From Coprinopsis marcescibilis (lineage: Eukaryota; Basidiomycota; Agaricomycetes; Agaricales; Psathyrellaceae): a stretch of DNA of 64,000 bases. The first letter of the stretch is position 1, and the number at the start of each line of letters is the position of its first letter. Shown piece by piece: positions 10,144 to 23,211 of this stretch. The notes below the pieces were generated by a model. It had not been told where the DNA came from. It saw nothing but the letters and a program-made list of their open reading frames with translations, and searched no databases. The DNA is taken from positions 62,001 to 126,000 of the forward strand of contig ML210172.1 of the NCBI GenBank assembly GCA_004369085.1, written 5' to 3'. A program made the translations under genes and the position numbers.

Positions 10144-13100
10144 TCCAACTCTCTGGTTTGTAACGGACTGACTCGGGGACTGCAGGCTCTGATTTATAAC
10201 GCTATTATGCTTTTGATTCGACAATCACTCCTACTTTTGCTTTCTTTAGCACGGTTCAAGCTATGCCTGTAAAGACATTGTTGAGACACCGTATCTGCGC
10301 GCTTCTACAGCCCCTATGTCGTATGTCGCGTGACATCATAGTACATACACACTCCCGAGCCAGCACGAGTCAGGTTGCTATCTGCTAACAATCTCCTGAA
10401 GTCCCATAAGTACTGCTTAGGCTGTGGACTTGCATGCGGAACAACCCATTATCACGATGAATCGAACATGTCGGACGCGTTCGATGTCAACCGTTCAAAG
10501 GAATCGAAACCCAGCATTGCTCGACCAACCCTTCCGAAACGCGTCATGTTGGTCATACCGCTTCCTACAGGCACGAGGCAGAGATAACGCGACTCGTGTC
10601 CTTTCGTAAGATGACTGGATGCCTCGAGGCTCGTTGGGCTCACGTAGGAACCTATTTCAGGAAGGCGTCAATCAAGGACCATTTGGTAACTCAAAGCCAG
10701 CCGGCCTGTGTCAATTGCTACGCCGCTGTCGACCTATCGCAATCGTCATGATGATCAACACAAGCACAAGGCAAGGCAAAGAAGCTTGCTTGGTTGGCCT
10801 TGTAAAGTAAGTAGGAGAAACAAGCTTTATCGTAAGTAGCATGGACCCTTTTTTGATGTGGAACTCAATGGCGCGTCTCATCTCGGCGCCTATATGGGTT
10901 TCAATTGTCCGAGTTGGGATGGTTCGCAAATGTACCTGGCAGTAGAGCGGAGCCTCTTGCTTGTGCACTGGCGATTGTGGTTGTGAATTACTTTATGGAT
11001 AGCCCTTTCATGATTCGAACAAAGGGGAATTCATTACATCGCCTTTCTACTTGTTTGATTACCGGTATTGTTTTATGTTCGTGAAACAATCGGTGCTGCC
11101 TACTAGGTTCCGAGTCTTATTGTGGAGGGCTCGTTGGGCCTTTGAGACGAGGGGCAGGTGGGAGGGACGCGGACAAAGGCCATTTCACGGTACAAGTTAT
11201 TAATTGAGTCCGACTGTGGCGTTTGGTAGGTGGAAACATTGTTCCGACCTTGAGTTGCGCAGGAAACCCTGCACGTCGAAGAAACATTGACCGATAACCT
11301 TTTTTTTTTTTTTTGCCGTCAGCTTTTGACAGCAGTCTTGAAGAAACCCACGTTCGCACCCTCCAAGCATATTGGGTGGTATTTTAGTCGTGACTTGAGG
11401 CCGAGCCTCAGCTCTCACATATCCAGCAATAGAACGCAATTTCCACCCTCGAAAGGTAATCCCGAAAGAGGTACAGGGGTATTTCCTTTTCGCGCAGTGC
11501 TTGAAGTCGGGTGAGCTGGACCTGGTATGTTCGACTTCGGTCGCGAATGTTTCTGCGGCTTATACCATGCGCTTCTCGAAGAGAACACCGTTTAAAAACA
11601 CACCCAAGAAAGAGGGTTCAAAGTATGTCTGACATATGAAAGAGTTCTCGTGGTCACGGTCCCTTAATATGTCTGACCGTCCTTATCTCCCACTCCAACG
11701 CTGGGAGACCCAACCCGGGGATACATCTGCATTCAGGATTGCGAGGGACGTTAGTTCGGTACGCGGTTTCCTTTGCTCGTTTTTACATGGTCGGGTACCT
11801 GGAACCCGAGTGCACTGCGGATGCCTATGAACGGGTTAGCTGCGAAACGTGATTCGGTCGTTCGGGTCTTGAGCGTGGCGAGCGCTTGTAGATTTAGGTG
11901 GTCGGCGGGTTCGGGACATGAAGCGGCGCTCCCCCATTTAGGTCTCTTTGAGCTCGCTATTCAAATGTCAACAGGCGTCGATGTGATTATACGGAAGGTC
12001 AGCCGGAGCAGGTGGCTGCAAAGACATAAACGCGGATATGGATTTCATTCATTAGGTGCTGTGGTAGCACATCCCGGAGCTTGGAATGAGCGAATGTTGA
12101 CATCCAGAAAACACAGTGGATTGTAAAGGGTTATGTGTTGGACGCGTACTGAACTACCGGGACCAGTCTATTCTTAGAATGCTTAACCGCGATCAAATGC
12201 ACCGACGGGTCGGGCTCGGCGGGAGGTTTGATCGGCAACACCAGATTGGTGGAGCTCGACTGTTCTCTACGTCATTTGCGGTATATCAATCGTCCGTCGA
12301 TGCTTGCTTAGGAACCCGCCGTTGGTCGGTCGGCAAATAACTAGCACCTAGGAGCGTGAAATTTGAGTTTGCATATATTCGGGAGGCTATGCGGGGGGGT
12401 TTTTTTGAGCCAGAGAGCGGGTGGTATTTAGTTGAGCCTTTCCCCACATTGGCTGCCTGCTGGTCCCGCGGGGGGAAAAATCCCCGGAACAGATAAAAAT
12501 CGGCGCTCGGGATCCTACATACCAGTTGGTTTACCCGCTGCAGGCCTAATAGGGTCAGATAGGAAACTAGACACGCTCGTACTCGTATCACGCATCGACT
12601 CCAAGTAAGAAGATGCCAAGTACAACGCGTCTTCGTCTTCGAATTCATCAGGAATGTCTTAAACGTTAAGCAGGTGGTGAAGCTCTCTTATCTATCGATG
12701 TTTCCATGGTTCGCTCACCGTGGGCGCTTCCATCGGCGCCATTCATCAGCCAATGAGTTAAGTTCGCTAGAGACGCACTTCCATGGAAAGCGCAAAGAAC
12801 ACCCCGGCGTGTATTCGTAGCTCGCTATCCACGTTCAAAAGGTCCAAACCTGCGACCGGTACTTTTCACTCCTCGTTCTACACCGGTTCTCGCATTCTTT
12901 TGCCAACGAGTGTGTGTTCCTTGATCCATTCTCCAAGGCTACACTCCGTTCCTGATAGTGGCAAAGTGGCATGAGAAAAATATATAGCAAGTCCTAGGTC
13001 TCCGGAGGCAACTCTGGCGCCAACCGCTGTTTGGCAAAATACACCAGGCCCAAGTTAATCTACATTAGTTCTATTCATAGGATGAATGGATGTTTTAGGC

Positions 13101-15220
13101 AGTTTGCGAGAGCGTGGCACCCCAAGAGGCTTTGAACGTACTTCGCTTCCTCCCTTCAAAGTCCCCTCGCCCCTTCGCCTGGCAGCCGTCGCCCCCTTGG
13201 TTCATACAAGCTCTCATGCTGCTGGCCCATAATCGAACACAGATCCCTGTCAACTAGAGATCTTGTTTCCCATCCAACCTTAAAATTGTATCACCCCATT
13301 CAGTCTGTCGCTTCACGTCCTGCGTTGGATTAGGAAGGTGATTTATAGGAATGTCGTTTGTGATGCTGGAATATCTCAGGCCTGCAAGAGCGTAGCGCTA
13401 GCGCTCTCGTAACGCCGTGGGAGGGAGCGATTGTAAAGGACAATTTGGTGAGCGCTTGTAATCTGGGGGCTTATCAATCGTTGCTATTAAAGTCGGAAAC
13501 CTCGTACGAGAAAAAGTTTGACACTCGGATTTTGGAAGGCTGACAGGAACATGGAGGAGAGCGTTTAACCTACATTCATGATGGTGCTGTTAACCGTGCT
13601 AACCGTGCTAACCTCCGAAGCATTCCGGAGTGATGACTAGTGACGAGATGATACACAGCGTTTTAATAAAGCACTGAATCAGACGCAACAGCATAGTTGG
13701 CTAGGCCATGATTTGGTTGAGTAGCTGTTTAGAGGTTCTCCAGGACTTGCAGCTATGCTGGTTATCATGATGCATACCCGAGATATTGATATTTGGGTTA
13801 CTTGTGATGCACAATGCATGCACGAACTTTATCAGCATCATTGTTCGTTCAGACGTCAAGACTCGGAGGTGGCCCCTCGGCGTAGTTTCTCCATCATCAG
13901 AGAGCTGAGAAGCTTGAACTCTTTTCAACATTTGATTATCTCTACATGGCTGTCAACGTAAGGTAACCAACGAAACACGCAGTGGCGACCAGATGCGTTG
14001 GAGGATACCGTGATGGTGCTTAGTATCCAGATCATGATGGTACGTACGTTCTGGGTCCCAAAGATAGGTTCCAGTAGCAAGCAGTGGAATTGACAGCCAA
14101 CCGACAACCCCGGGCGAAGTGAGTACATGAAGGTATTAGTACTGGCCGTTACAGTCGGTATGAATCGCAGTTCGTACCTTCAAGTCAGTCACCAATCGGT
14201 ACAAGACGATTAAAGTTTTATTTTCTCCAGAACTTTACCGCCCAAGGAGAAATAGGGCACAACCTAGGGATCGTACGGAAAGTCCTGTGTTTATCCGGTG
14301 TAGTGCATGGAAGAGAACGACGAGACCGTGTCTGGTGACGCCAACGCGCGCAAGCTCTCGCACACGTCCACTAAAGGCCTGGAAGAATCTCGCCGAAACT
14401 CGTCCTGGTTTAATCCGGAGGAGACGACTGAGTGGTAGGTTGGGCTCATTCCCATGTTGGGCTTCGATGCCGCAGGCGGTATTGCCTGGTATGTCATCGT
14501 TCCTATTGCCTCCTCTGCGGCAATAACCGTACCGTGTGCTCGAGAGACGGGGACGCGGTGTGAGGCTACAGCTTCTTCTCTATTAGTGGTTGCTTCAATT
14601 CGATTGCCCAGAAAGAGAAAAGAGGTCCCAACCGTGAATGCCACAATCTATAGGCGGCTATGCGAAAGGAAAAGGATCATGATGAGTATCATGCACGTAA
14701 AGGCAATACACCACTCGCAGTGGCGTGTGCTAGCAGGATAACATAAACGCAATAGGAAATAGACACCCAGTGGTTGTGTATCCTTATGGACGAATGCCAG
14801 GATAGCGGCGATGGCCGCTGAAAGATGAAAGAAGAGGAAGAGACGGTTTCGGGAGTGTTTACAGTGGGCCGTGCGCAGGTGGCGGCGCAGCAGGGATAGA
14901 AATGGTACCTTTGAGCCAGCGACAGACGACTGTGGCGTCTAGCAGGCTCGGAATAACAGCCGGAAGGTCATGCCCTGGCGCGGACGGACCTGGGCGGCGG
15001 CGGCGGGAAGTGTTAAAGGAAATGCTAAACCGAGGGTGGAGGAGCATTGTCGGCGCAGACAACAAACGGGACGCCATTGGCTGATAAGCCGGGACGGAAG
15101 GGGTTAAGACCGGAAAGTGCCGTCGGGCGAGATCTGGCAAATCTGAGATCTGAATCTGGCCTTGAGGCAGGGCTTGGATATAACACAGACTGATTCAGAC
15201 CAGCCATCCCTTTCGCCACA
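10144..15220. other. gene-poor region, about 5.1 kb
   Basis: No open frame here shows recognisable protein family motifs, a splice-consistent chain of exons, or transposon enzymes. I saw a 16-19 nt T run near 11300, a small GGGGA/TCCCC hairpin near 12471-12485, an AGCGCT palindrome at 13394-13405 and a short tandem repeat at about 13587-13612. I found no long terminal or inverted repeats by eye. It may hold unannotated non-coding transcripts or highly degraded mobile DNA. Confidence 0.5.
13587..13612 (+). repeat. short tandem repeat, unit about 9 nt (GCTAACCGT)
   Basis: Three consecutive near-identical 9-nt units are visible, the first slightly diverged. It is too short to suggest function. 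Confidence 0.6.
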
Positions 15221-17653
15221 ATGCCTCCCATGAGCATTACCAGAGGGCGTTCGCGCATAGTCCCAGACTCTGCTCTCTTCCGCACCGCCGACCCCGTCGC
15301 CCACGCCCCGCCGCTTGCCGCCCCCGTGCCCCGCAAGCCCGCCCACCGCTCCCCGCTCCTGCGCACAGCGTCCGTCAGCACCTCCCCGCCCTCCACCGCC
15401 TCCACCGCCTCCCTCTCCCCAGCCTCCTCCTCTTCCTCCTCTCCAGACTACTACGACTCACCGCCCTCCCCGCCCCTTACCCTCGAGGACCAGGTTCATG
15501 TCGCCTACGCACACGACGACATCCACACCGCAAAGATCCTCCTTCTCCGCCTCAAGGGAATCGAGGTCACAGACGATGACGACCCACGGATAGCAGAGGT
15601 CCAGGACGAGGACTTTGACTTTTGTTTCGCTCCAAACGGTGGCCTCGTCATGGACGCCCAGGACGAGAAGCGTATCAAGGACCACCAGCGCATCGACTTG
15701 GAGCGCATGGAGCGTCACAGGCGCCAGGAGCGTCTCCGCATGTGTGAAATCAAGTGGGAGAATGAGAAGCGGCGCATGCGGGAGGAGCGCATGGCCGTCC
15801 TCAGGTACCGCGAGGCAAAGCGGCAGGAGGAGGAGGACAGCCGCCGTCGCCGACGTGTCGAGCAGGACAGGGCCCGCCTGGCAGAGGAGGAGCGCAGGAA
15901 GCAGCAGGCCGAGCAGGACATGTTCCAACGACACACACGAGCCCGCTCGCGCTCAGAGCGGAGAGGCGTCAACTACTCTTCCCTTCACCGCCCCTCCACC
16001 TCGTCGTCAGTCTTGAGCTGGGGCCTCGACGCCGACAACACCTCTTCCTTTGTCTACGACTTTATGACTCCGCCAGTCAGAAGACAGCAGTCCTCTCGCC
16101 GCTCCCCAGAATCAGCCCTGCCAAACCGTAGCCGCTCCCACAACGATATCCAATCAGGCACACGACACCCTTCCCATCACCCCAATCAGCAGCCCCTGGT
16201 CGAATTCGACGACTCCCATTCCGTCCCTTTCACCGATGTTCTGAAGAGTATGCAAGGCGCCCTCTTCCCAGTCACCCACGAGGAACGAAGGGCAAGAGCG
16301 AGGCGAAAGGAGAGTCCGTCGCCGTCCCATTCCCGTCCAAGAACTCTCAGCCAAAGCAGGCGCATCCGGGAGAACGATCTGATCCACATCTTGCTCGACA
16401 CAGTGGAGGAGGGTTCAAATGCAAAGGGCAAGGCAAATCCGATTATTTCTCGTCCAAGGCGGAGATCGACCGGTATGGCTCTCTGCACTGCCTGCAAGCA
16501 GTCGCCCTTGTCATCCGCTGCCAGTTCAGCTGGCTCCAGGTTGTCGTGGCTGTCTTTCCGTAGCTCCTCTTCTTTAGCGACTACTCCATCGGATGCTCCA
16601 TCTCCCTCTCCACGCTCTAGCTGGTTCAAAGCGACGGACAGTAGGCGATCGTCATGGATCGCTCCATCATCCCCATCGTCTACTACAGAAGAATCCGAGC
16701 CATGTCGATGTCACCAGATGCAGCTGACACCCATCGATATCAACGACAGTCCACTCACCTCGCCCCTGCTTTTATCAAAGTCGCCTGCCAAGAGTTCTGC
16801 ATACACCACCACCATCAAGCACCGACGGAGAAGAACTGTCAGTGCACCAAGTTCTGCGATTGTTACCTCGGTGTCGTTGACGGTCTCGCACGGTGTCCAC
16901 CAGCTTGTTGAGCTTGCTCGTGGGTTCCAGCAGGCGTATGTCACCGCAGCAATGTTCAGCGTCGTTGCGAGCATCGACGGAGAGAGTTGGGATGAGCGCC
17001 AGTTCTTTTATGAAGTGGATCAGAACGGGGTGCGATGTGTAAAGGGGTATGTGGCTGCGAGCGAGAGGAAGGATGAGGGTTTTGTGGGAGGTCAGAAGAA
17101 GATGAAGCCGCAAGGTCATCGCGTGTCGTCCAAAGACCTCGCTGTTTTCCTTGCCGTTGATGGAGAAGTCGATGGGAAGCGCAGGGCGAGTGTTGTGACG
17201 AAGGCGCCATCGCCGGCGGCATCTGTCGACATTCCTCTCTCCTCGCCGTACGGTGCCACCCAGCCCATGCCTCCACCCAGGCGAACCGTTCTCACTGCGC
17301 CTCGCGAGTTGGTATTCAAGCCGTGTCCTGCGCCATCTCGCAGTCCTTTCAGGTTCAATGCCTTGTCGCATCTGCATACGACATATCCTGTTTCGGCTGA
17401 AGGTGCCAAGGAGTCGGGAGATGGTTGTGCCACCACCAGTGATGGGAGCTTGCAGGTGCCGACCTGGCGCATTCGGAGTGTGGGGAACCCGGTTCATATG
17501 AGGTTGAAGGCTTTGCACAGTCTGTGTTGGAAGGACGGTATCCCTTGGAAGGGCAGAGGACGTGAGATGGGGCTTGGAGGAGGACACGAACGGATCGTTG
17601 GCGTCGCGTACGAGAACATCGGTCAAAGTCACCTTGCCAAATCGTGTGCCTGA
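15221..17653 (+). CDS. intronless orphan protein with Arg/Glu coiled coil
   Basis: One exon encodes 810 residues. Residues 1-90 are Ser/Pro-rich. Residues about 140-240 are a highly charged predicted coiled coil (RRQERLRMCEIKWENEKRR, REAKRQEEEDSRRRRRVEQ). The remainder is Ser/Arg-rich and probably disordered, with isolated hydrophobic patches near the C-terminus. I recognise no catalytic motif. The 5' third is strikingly C-rich at third codon positions compared with neighbours, and the gene sits alone between two 5-kb gene-poor blocks. The long uninterrupted frame in an intron-dense region suggests either a recent intronless origin or a lineage-specific gene. It could be a cytoskeletal or septal protein, but that is only a guess from composition. 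Confidence 0.7.
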   Translation: MPPMSITRGRSRIVPDSALFRTADPVAHAPPLAAPVPRKPAHRSPLLRTASVSTSPPSTASTASLSPASSSSSSPDYYDSPPSPPLTLEDQVHVAYAHDDIHTAKILLLRLKGIEVTDDDDPRIAEVQDEDFDFCFAPNGGLVMDAQDEKRIKDHQRIDLERMERHRRQERLRMCEIKWENEKRRMREERMAVLRYREAKRQEEEDSRRRRRVEQDRARLAEEERRKQQAEQDMFQRHTRARSRSERRGVNYSSLHRPSTSSSVLSWGLDADNTSSFVYDFMTPPVRRQQSSRRSPESALPNRSRSHNDIQSGTRHPSHHPNQQPLVEFDDSHSVPFTDVLKSMQGALFPVTHEERRARARRKESPSPSHSRPRTLSQSRRIRENDLIHILLDTVEEGSNAKGKANPIISRPRRRSTGMALCTACKQSPLSSAASSAGSRLSWLSFRSSSSLATTPSDAPSPSPRSSWFKATDSRRSSWIAPSSPSSTTEESEPCRCHQMQLTPIDINDSPLTSPLLLSKSPAKSSAYTTTIKHRRRRTVSAPSSAIVTSVSLTVSHGVHQLVELARGFQQAYVTAAMFSVVASIDGESWDERQFFYEVDQNGVRCVKGYVAASERKDEGFVGGQKKMKPQGHRVSSKDLAVFLAVDGEVDGKRRASVVTKAPSPAASVDIPLSSPYGATQPMPPPRRTVLTAPRELVFKPCPAPSRSPFRFNALSHLHTTYPVSAEGAKESGDGCATTSDGSLQVPTWRIRSVGNPVHMRLKALHSLCWKDGIPWKGRGREMGLGGGHERIVGVAYENIGQSHLAKSCA

Positions 17654-20600
17654 GTTTTTTGGGGTTTGAACATTGGGCATTATTTCCTTGAGGAACGCAT
17701 TTCTTTTTTCTTGCATTGTATAACACCGCACATCGTCTTTTTTTGTACCACCATATGTGTAACTTTATTTCTTGTCTCATGCAACGTTTCTACATTACAT
17801 TACAGTACCATCGTAGACCCATTTACCCTATCCTTCCATGTCTCCATTATACCTTACATTGCATATACATACAATGGTTTGGCAATCCACTCTTTTAGTA
17901 TCTTTCTCTATCTATGAATGTCTATTATTATTGCTATTATATGATATCGGGTCAGAGACGGTAGATACCCTTGTCTCAGCCCAGCCGCGACCTATACACA
18001 TCATTGCTCGAATCACATACGTTACCGCTTGAGAATCAGTGTGAACACCCAACCCAGGCTGACAAACTGGTAAAGCGTTCTGGATGTCGACCAGAGGGAC
18101 GGGTCGGACATGGGACTCGGGGCGTTACGACAGATTTATCGTCCGCAGGTCATGCACCTAGGTCATATGTGCTGCGAAGGAAAAAGTTGATTCGCGGACG
18201 ACCCCTCTTCTTGTCGACTCGTGTTCTTGCTAGAGATTGGCGCGGTCTCGGAGTACCCAGTGGCGCTCGCACAAGTCACAACTGCGGTCGAGTTCTCGAC
18301 ACTCTAGCCTCCAGCCAGCTAATCAAACGGATAATTGGTAATCTCGCCGATGCTACTCGGCTGAATCTATGCGAGGCGTGCATTGTAATTGCTGTAGTAA
18401 TCCGTCGAGGCGCCGAGCGTTCTTCTCATCATCATCGCAGAGACTTGTACACTTGATGTCTATCGTATGACTCTGCTACTAATATATTACGTTGTTGGCA
18501 AGTACAGTATCAGACAGACTTTTACTGCTTTACAAAGTGCTCGTTTAATAAAGCTGCACGTCTTCGTGGACAGCCCCGAGATGCAGCCGTACCCGTCGGC
18601 GATAGGCAAGTACTAGGGGGAGATGCTGTGTCCTCCACACATCTGCGCCAAGTTGACGTTGTTTCAGAGCTCCGAGGGTCACCTAGCTTCAATAGCCTCC
18701 CGTCTGTGCGGGTGCTCTTACAATGCGCCTTGTGCCCAGAGTTGACAGGGTATTGGATAAAGATAAGGGACGGGTCTTAAATGTAAAAACACATCACACC
18801 TGGGTTTTTACTGACGGACGCATGTGCAGTCGAAGCTTGGGGTTTCCGCGGCGCACACCTGGCTCTCTCTCGAGGGCCTTGGGAGCTGAGGAGTGAGATG
18901 CATACGCTGAGCCCGAGGGCCAGTGTGCCTGGCCTCTCTGTGCCTTGCTACTATCAGCCCTCGAGGGGTCAGCATTTATGGACGTTGCGCCGGTTAGGAG
19001 GCTGGCCAATTTTGGTAAAAACCGTAAAAGTTTAGTAGCGCCTTCACCAATAGTCACTGGACCCTGGTATCTTGGAAGACCGCTGTCGGGATATCTTGCC
19101 TCAGCAGCAATATGTAACACCAAGGATGCTATAATGTGTCTCAGCAGATCACGCGTTCAATTTGTTGACATCGGCTAACTCATAAAATATCAAAGTTTGA
19201 GATAGGTGAGATAGGGTGACGCGCGAGGTCTATGGAGGGGTCGCGTGAGTGCTCGCTCAGCGGGGGGCTTTGGTCACATTGCTGCGATGAGCCCGATGTC
19301 TGGGTAACTACCTGGAGCTAACGACAAACAAATTTGCAAATGTATACGTGCCATTTATGTGCAATTGCGGAGAGGAAGCGGGTGGTCATGGCAGAGTCAC
19401 AGGGAGTGCGAACATGCTTTATATACTTGGGTTCATGGGGACGGAATGTCACGCCGCGTGCACGACGGGAATTAACATGGATGGATGCAGATGGATACCT
19501 GCGGGCCTTTTTTGGGCTCTCGCCGGTGATCTAAAATGCAAGTGAATTGTAATTTCAAGTGCCCACGGTCAGGGGTGGAGGCTGGTGGAGGGTGCTGTCG
19601 ACACAGCACCATGCTACTTAAACCGGGGTACCGCAAGCAAAAGAAAAAGGAGCGAATACACATGCACAAGACACTGAACAAGACAAGGTAAGAGAAAGAA
19701 TCACATTGTACACATACACGTCCAAGTTTCCAAATGGTTCTGGAAGCCCGTTGAGAGAGCGGTCATCTTACTCGATTCGGGTGACTAGAAAGGGTATCAA
19801 TCGAGTTCAAACACGAGGCTGACTTTTAAGCAGGAGCGCTAACCACCCGTGCATGAGCAAATCGATGATGTAGCCCCAGCCCCCGTCTACGTAGGGGTGG
19901 AGAGCTAAAGAAGTTCAGAGTCGGGAAAAGGAAATATGATGATATCACCAATCATAGCGCGTTTTTCATAGTGGCACCTACGCAGCCGAGCGAGAGATGT
20001 AAATCTGATTTGGAAACTTTCAAACAGCAGCGTGGAATTTTGCAGCACCACAAGCGACGGTGGATCGCAGATTTTTAACCCCAAACCTGAAGAAATAAAG
20101 CCACGATGAGTCCATAGATCTGTCGGTGTCAATAGCGTTTTAGAAACGACGCAGCCAACACCAAGCCTTACTTACCACTCATGGTGCTGAAAAGAAGTGT
20201 GAAGTTCCGACCCTATCACACATAAAGCAGCGCACGAAAGATAAGAGAAAGCAAGAGTCCAGATAGTAGATTGACAGCTGAAGAACAATCGATATCAGAA
20301 CGAGGGCCCGCAGAAGAATTAAACGTGAGCTTGCCTTGAAAACTAACCCAGCGCACCAAGAGATTCCAGAGAATCACAGGAGTCAGTAATGTCCGATGTC
20401 GCGGGATGTCGCGATCGTCCCGTTAACACAAATGAAGCAAGTCATAAAAGCCCAATAGCATTTTTCATGTCAGAGCTATCCGAAGCAGATCTCGCAGAAG
20501 TGGCCAAATAGCTTGATATGTTTCGGAGTGTCGGGCCACATCCGATGGCGCTTTGATTTTAGGGTGCAAAAACGTTCAGTGACAGCGTTCAAAGTCCATG

Positions 20601-23211
20601 AAGTACCATGTTAGACACCCTTCCTTCGCGGAGAGATGGGCTGATTGAGATTGATGAGAAAGATAATCTAATCTTTTGAAGAGACCTGCCACAACGAAGA
20701 TCGGATGACCTATAGGAAGCCTCGCTAGTCGTCAACAACGAAAATGTGTCCACAGAACAGAAGTCGAAAGTCGAAGTGCGGCCCGGAGCGCAGAGCCCGA
20801 AGCCCAATGATGGCAGGTTCGAGGGCGAAACCAACTTGGGGTTCGTTCCAGTTAATAATAGAAAATCTTGTCCAAAAGACTTTGTGGGAGACCACGCACA
20901 ATGAACATGTGAAACCAGGTTTTCCTTTTGATTTGTTGGGCCAGAGAGAATAGACCGTTGTGGAAGTAGAGGCCAATCGATGAGAGGCGTTTACACAGTC
21001 GCATCAGGATCATGTTCGAAGCCGCCACAAACCCGTATGCGAAACAAGCAGAAGGCGCTGGTGACGGTCGCGAGAAACGGGTTCGGTCTGGAGTCTGTAC
21101 AAGAGAAGCGGGATGTATAAGAGATATTCGGCAGGTGACTCGAGGGGAAACTAGAATATGAAATAACTAACGGGCTAGAACAGGCGATGTTGTTTTCGGC
21201 CGTCGGTGCCTCTTGCTTCAAGCACGATGCGTCGACATTGAAAGGCCTTGGGAAAAGGCATGAAGCGCGATCGCGACGATCGAATTGCTTGCGGCTCATG
21301 AGTGTGCATGAGCAACGTAACCTTTGGAATCCACATGTGACGACGGGTACCAAATCAAGGCGGTGGTTGGTCGTTAGGCGGTATACCAGTGTAAGTAGCT
21401 GTATCTGGGTAAAGCTGGCGAGTCAGGTGGCAAGGACATGCATACACCAATGGTGGGTTAACGTTCAAGGCTTGGTATAACTCAAGCTAAGTAACGCTTT
21501 AGAAGAGTCACTTTCCTCCTCTGCTGTGGAAATGTAGCAGGTCGGTGGAAACTGAGGGCATACATCAATCTTATTATCTTCAGGTGGCCGCTGAGATCAA
21601 CGCACTTGCTTGCCGGTACTTCAGCACAATGACCCTTGCACGGAGAAGAAAGTCTGAAACATAAACATCTGGCTGAGTTAATCATCTAGTAACCAGGTAA
21701 ACAGCAGTAATCTAACCATGAACGAATCGCCCTCACCGTCCATTTGCCCGTGTGAGTTTCCTTCGCGGCATGCCCGCCTTGCGATATAGATTTGGTCTAC
21801 TAAGCCCACATGGCTTCGTATGCGAGCTTCGAGGCAATCACCGTAGCTGTCCCCAATGGTTGTCTTCGGTTGATTAATGTCGGGGAGGAGCACTTGTGGT
21901 AACGAGTGCTCGTCATGGCCGAGGATGATCCAGGACTGTGGCTCTTCGGTAGCAGACCGCAATTTAGCCGCCAGTGAATATTGAGTATGGACCACAAACG
22001 CTCTTGTTTTCACAAACTTGATGAAAGCACAAGAGACCACAAGGTCGTTGCAAAACGACGCGATTTTTAACTTGGACAGTTGTTCCATCGGAATCCCATA
22101 AGCCAAAGACTGTTCCAGAGGGGTGATTATATGAATTTTTCGGCAGATCTCGATTCAACGCCCGAAGCGAGTCTAGGAGTCCTGGAACCTCAGGATGACA
22201 TATATAGAGCAGGACACGGACTTACCTCGCGGGACACCGTGCGGCTATGTACCAGAACCAGGACACTGAGTGTTCGGTGATTACTTCCTTAGGACATCGC
22301 TGGGATGCCGCATCAAAGGGAGATATCACTGGAGTCTTGAACAGCACATGCCCTTGCTTGTCAAAAATCAGCAACAGTATCACAGAAGTTACTCTCAATG
22401 CCTCTGAGAAACCCAGGACTCGTTAAGGTCTTGAACCTTGATTTTTCCCGGTTGCTCCGCGATTGTTGCGCTTGTACGGGTCTGCTATCAGGAGGTTTAC
22501 AAGGTCGAAGACGGCAGAGCCCGAGTGCTATGGTCAGGAACCAACTTGTCACTGCCCACAGAGTCGGCAAAAAGGCAGCATGTGATTGCAGGCTGGCTGA
22601 AAGAGCCGCGAACGCTGTCCCAATTTCAAGAGTAAGCTGGTGACTGCATGTACACAGTGCAAGCCTGACATTGTGCCAGAGAGCTGCATAGCCAGGGCAG
22701 ATTTCGCCAGGACATCGCTTTCCACAACAATCGCAAGCAAAGAGAGGATGATCCCGGGCCAACATTGTCACTGGTTATCGACGAAGAACAGATCCATAAG
22801 TCCCAGTTCCAGCCATCACCAGCGTCGAAGCTTGTAGGATGTCCTTGTCCAAAAACCAGCTGTTGTCCCAGAGATTGACACGGCAGCAAAAGTCCCTGGT
22901 GGGTTCATGCGATAATGTCTTGAGCGGGAACCTGATTTAGGTTCGACTGGCGATTAGTCCAGCTTGGTTTTTGTGGGTCCTATGCAGACACGAAGAATGG
23001 TGGTTATTCCTGAGTAGGACATGGGAGAAGCCACAGAAGTTAGAACCAGATGGCGGTCACGGTTGTAGTTGATCGTGGGGAGAGGGCGTGAGAACGATAT
23101 ACCATTCTTGGTGACGGATACATATGGATTACGGTCACGCATGGTCGCTTCAACTTGTGTATGATACCCATAACAGCCAGAGTTCATCAACATTAGACTG
23201 CGTCCCAAGCG
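17654..23211. other. gene-poor region, about 5.6 kb
   Basis: The first 300 bases are T/A-rich 3' flank of the orphan gene. The rest contains scattered short frames on both strands without recognisable domains. One two-exon candidate on the minus strand (19905-20182) is listed separately. No transposase, reverse transcriptase or LTR could be seen. Confidence 0.5.
19905..20182 (-). CDS. possible small two-exon gene, unknown
   Basis: A start codon at 20182 is followed after seven bases by a good GTAAG donor. A CAG acceptor at 20120 then continues in frame to a stop at 19905, giving 73 residues. The product (for example LKICDPPSLVVLQNST) matches nothing I recognise. The chance occurrence of such a two-exon frame is not negligible, so this is only a candidate. 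Confidence 0.2.

Noticed and set aside
10998..11080. Minus-strand B-box-like GTTCGAATC that might mark a tRNA gene
   Set aside because: There is no A-box or D-arm at the proper spacing and no cloverleaf could be formed.
12471..12485. GGGGA-AAAA/TCCCC hairpin
   Set aside because: A 5-bp stem occurs often by chance; no adjacent gene end requires it.
13394..13405. Perfect 12-bp palindrome (AGCGCT repeat) in the gene-poor block
   Set aside because: It is isolated, with only weak extension of the arms, so a regulatory or recombination site cannot be argued.
15458..15934. 158-codon minus-strand frame with Leu-rich, membrane-like product
   Set aside because: It is the antisense of the charged coiled coil of the orphan gene. 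GAG/CTC-rich codons give Leu runs on the reverse strand.
17971..18456. 161-codon plus-strand frame in the gene-poor region
   Set aside because: No recognisable motif, no supporting splice structure and composition like random intergenic sequence. It is about the length expected by chance.
21678..22106. 142-codon minus-strand frame in the gene-poor block
   Set aside because: It resembles no protein I know and I could not extend it by splicing. It may be real, but cannot be supported.
22361..22771. 136-codon minus-strand frame with Cys pairs (CDCCGKRC)
   Set aside because: The Cys pairs do not follow a known zinc-finger spacing and no exon chain extends it.
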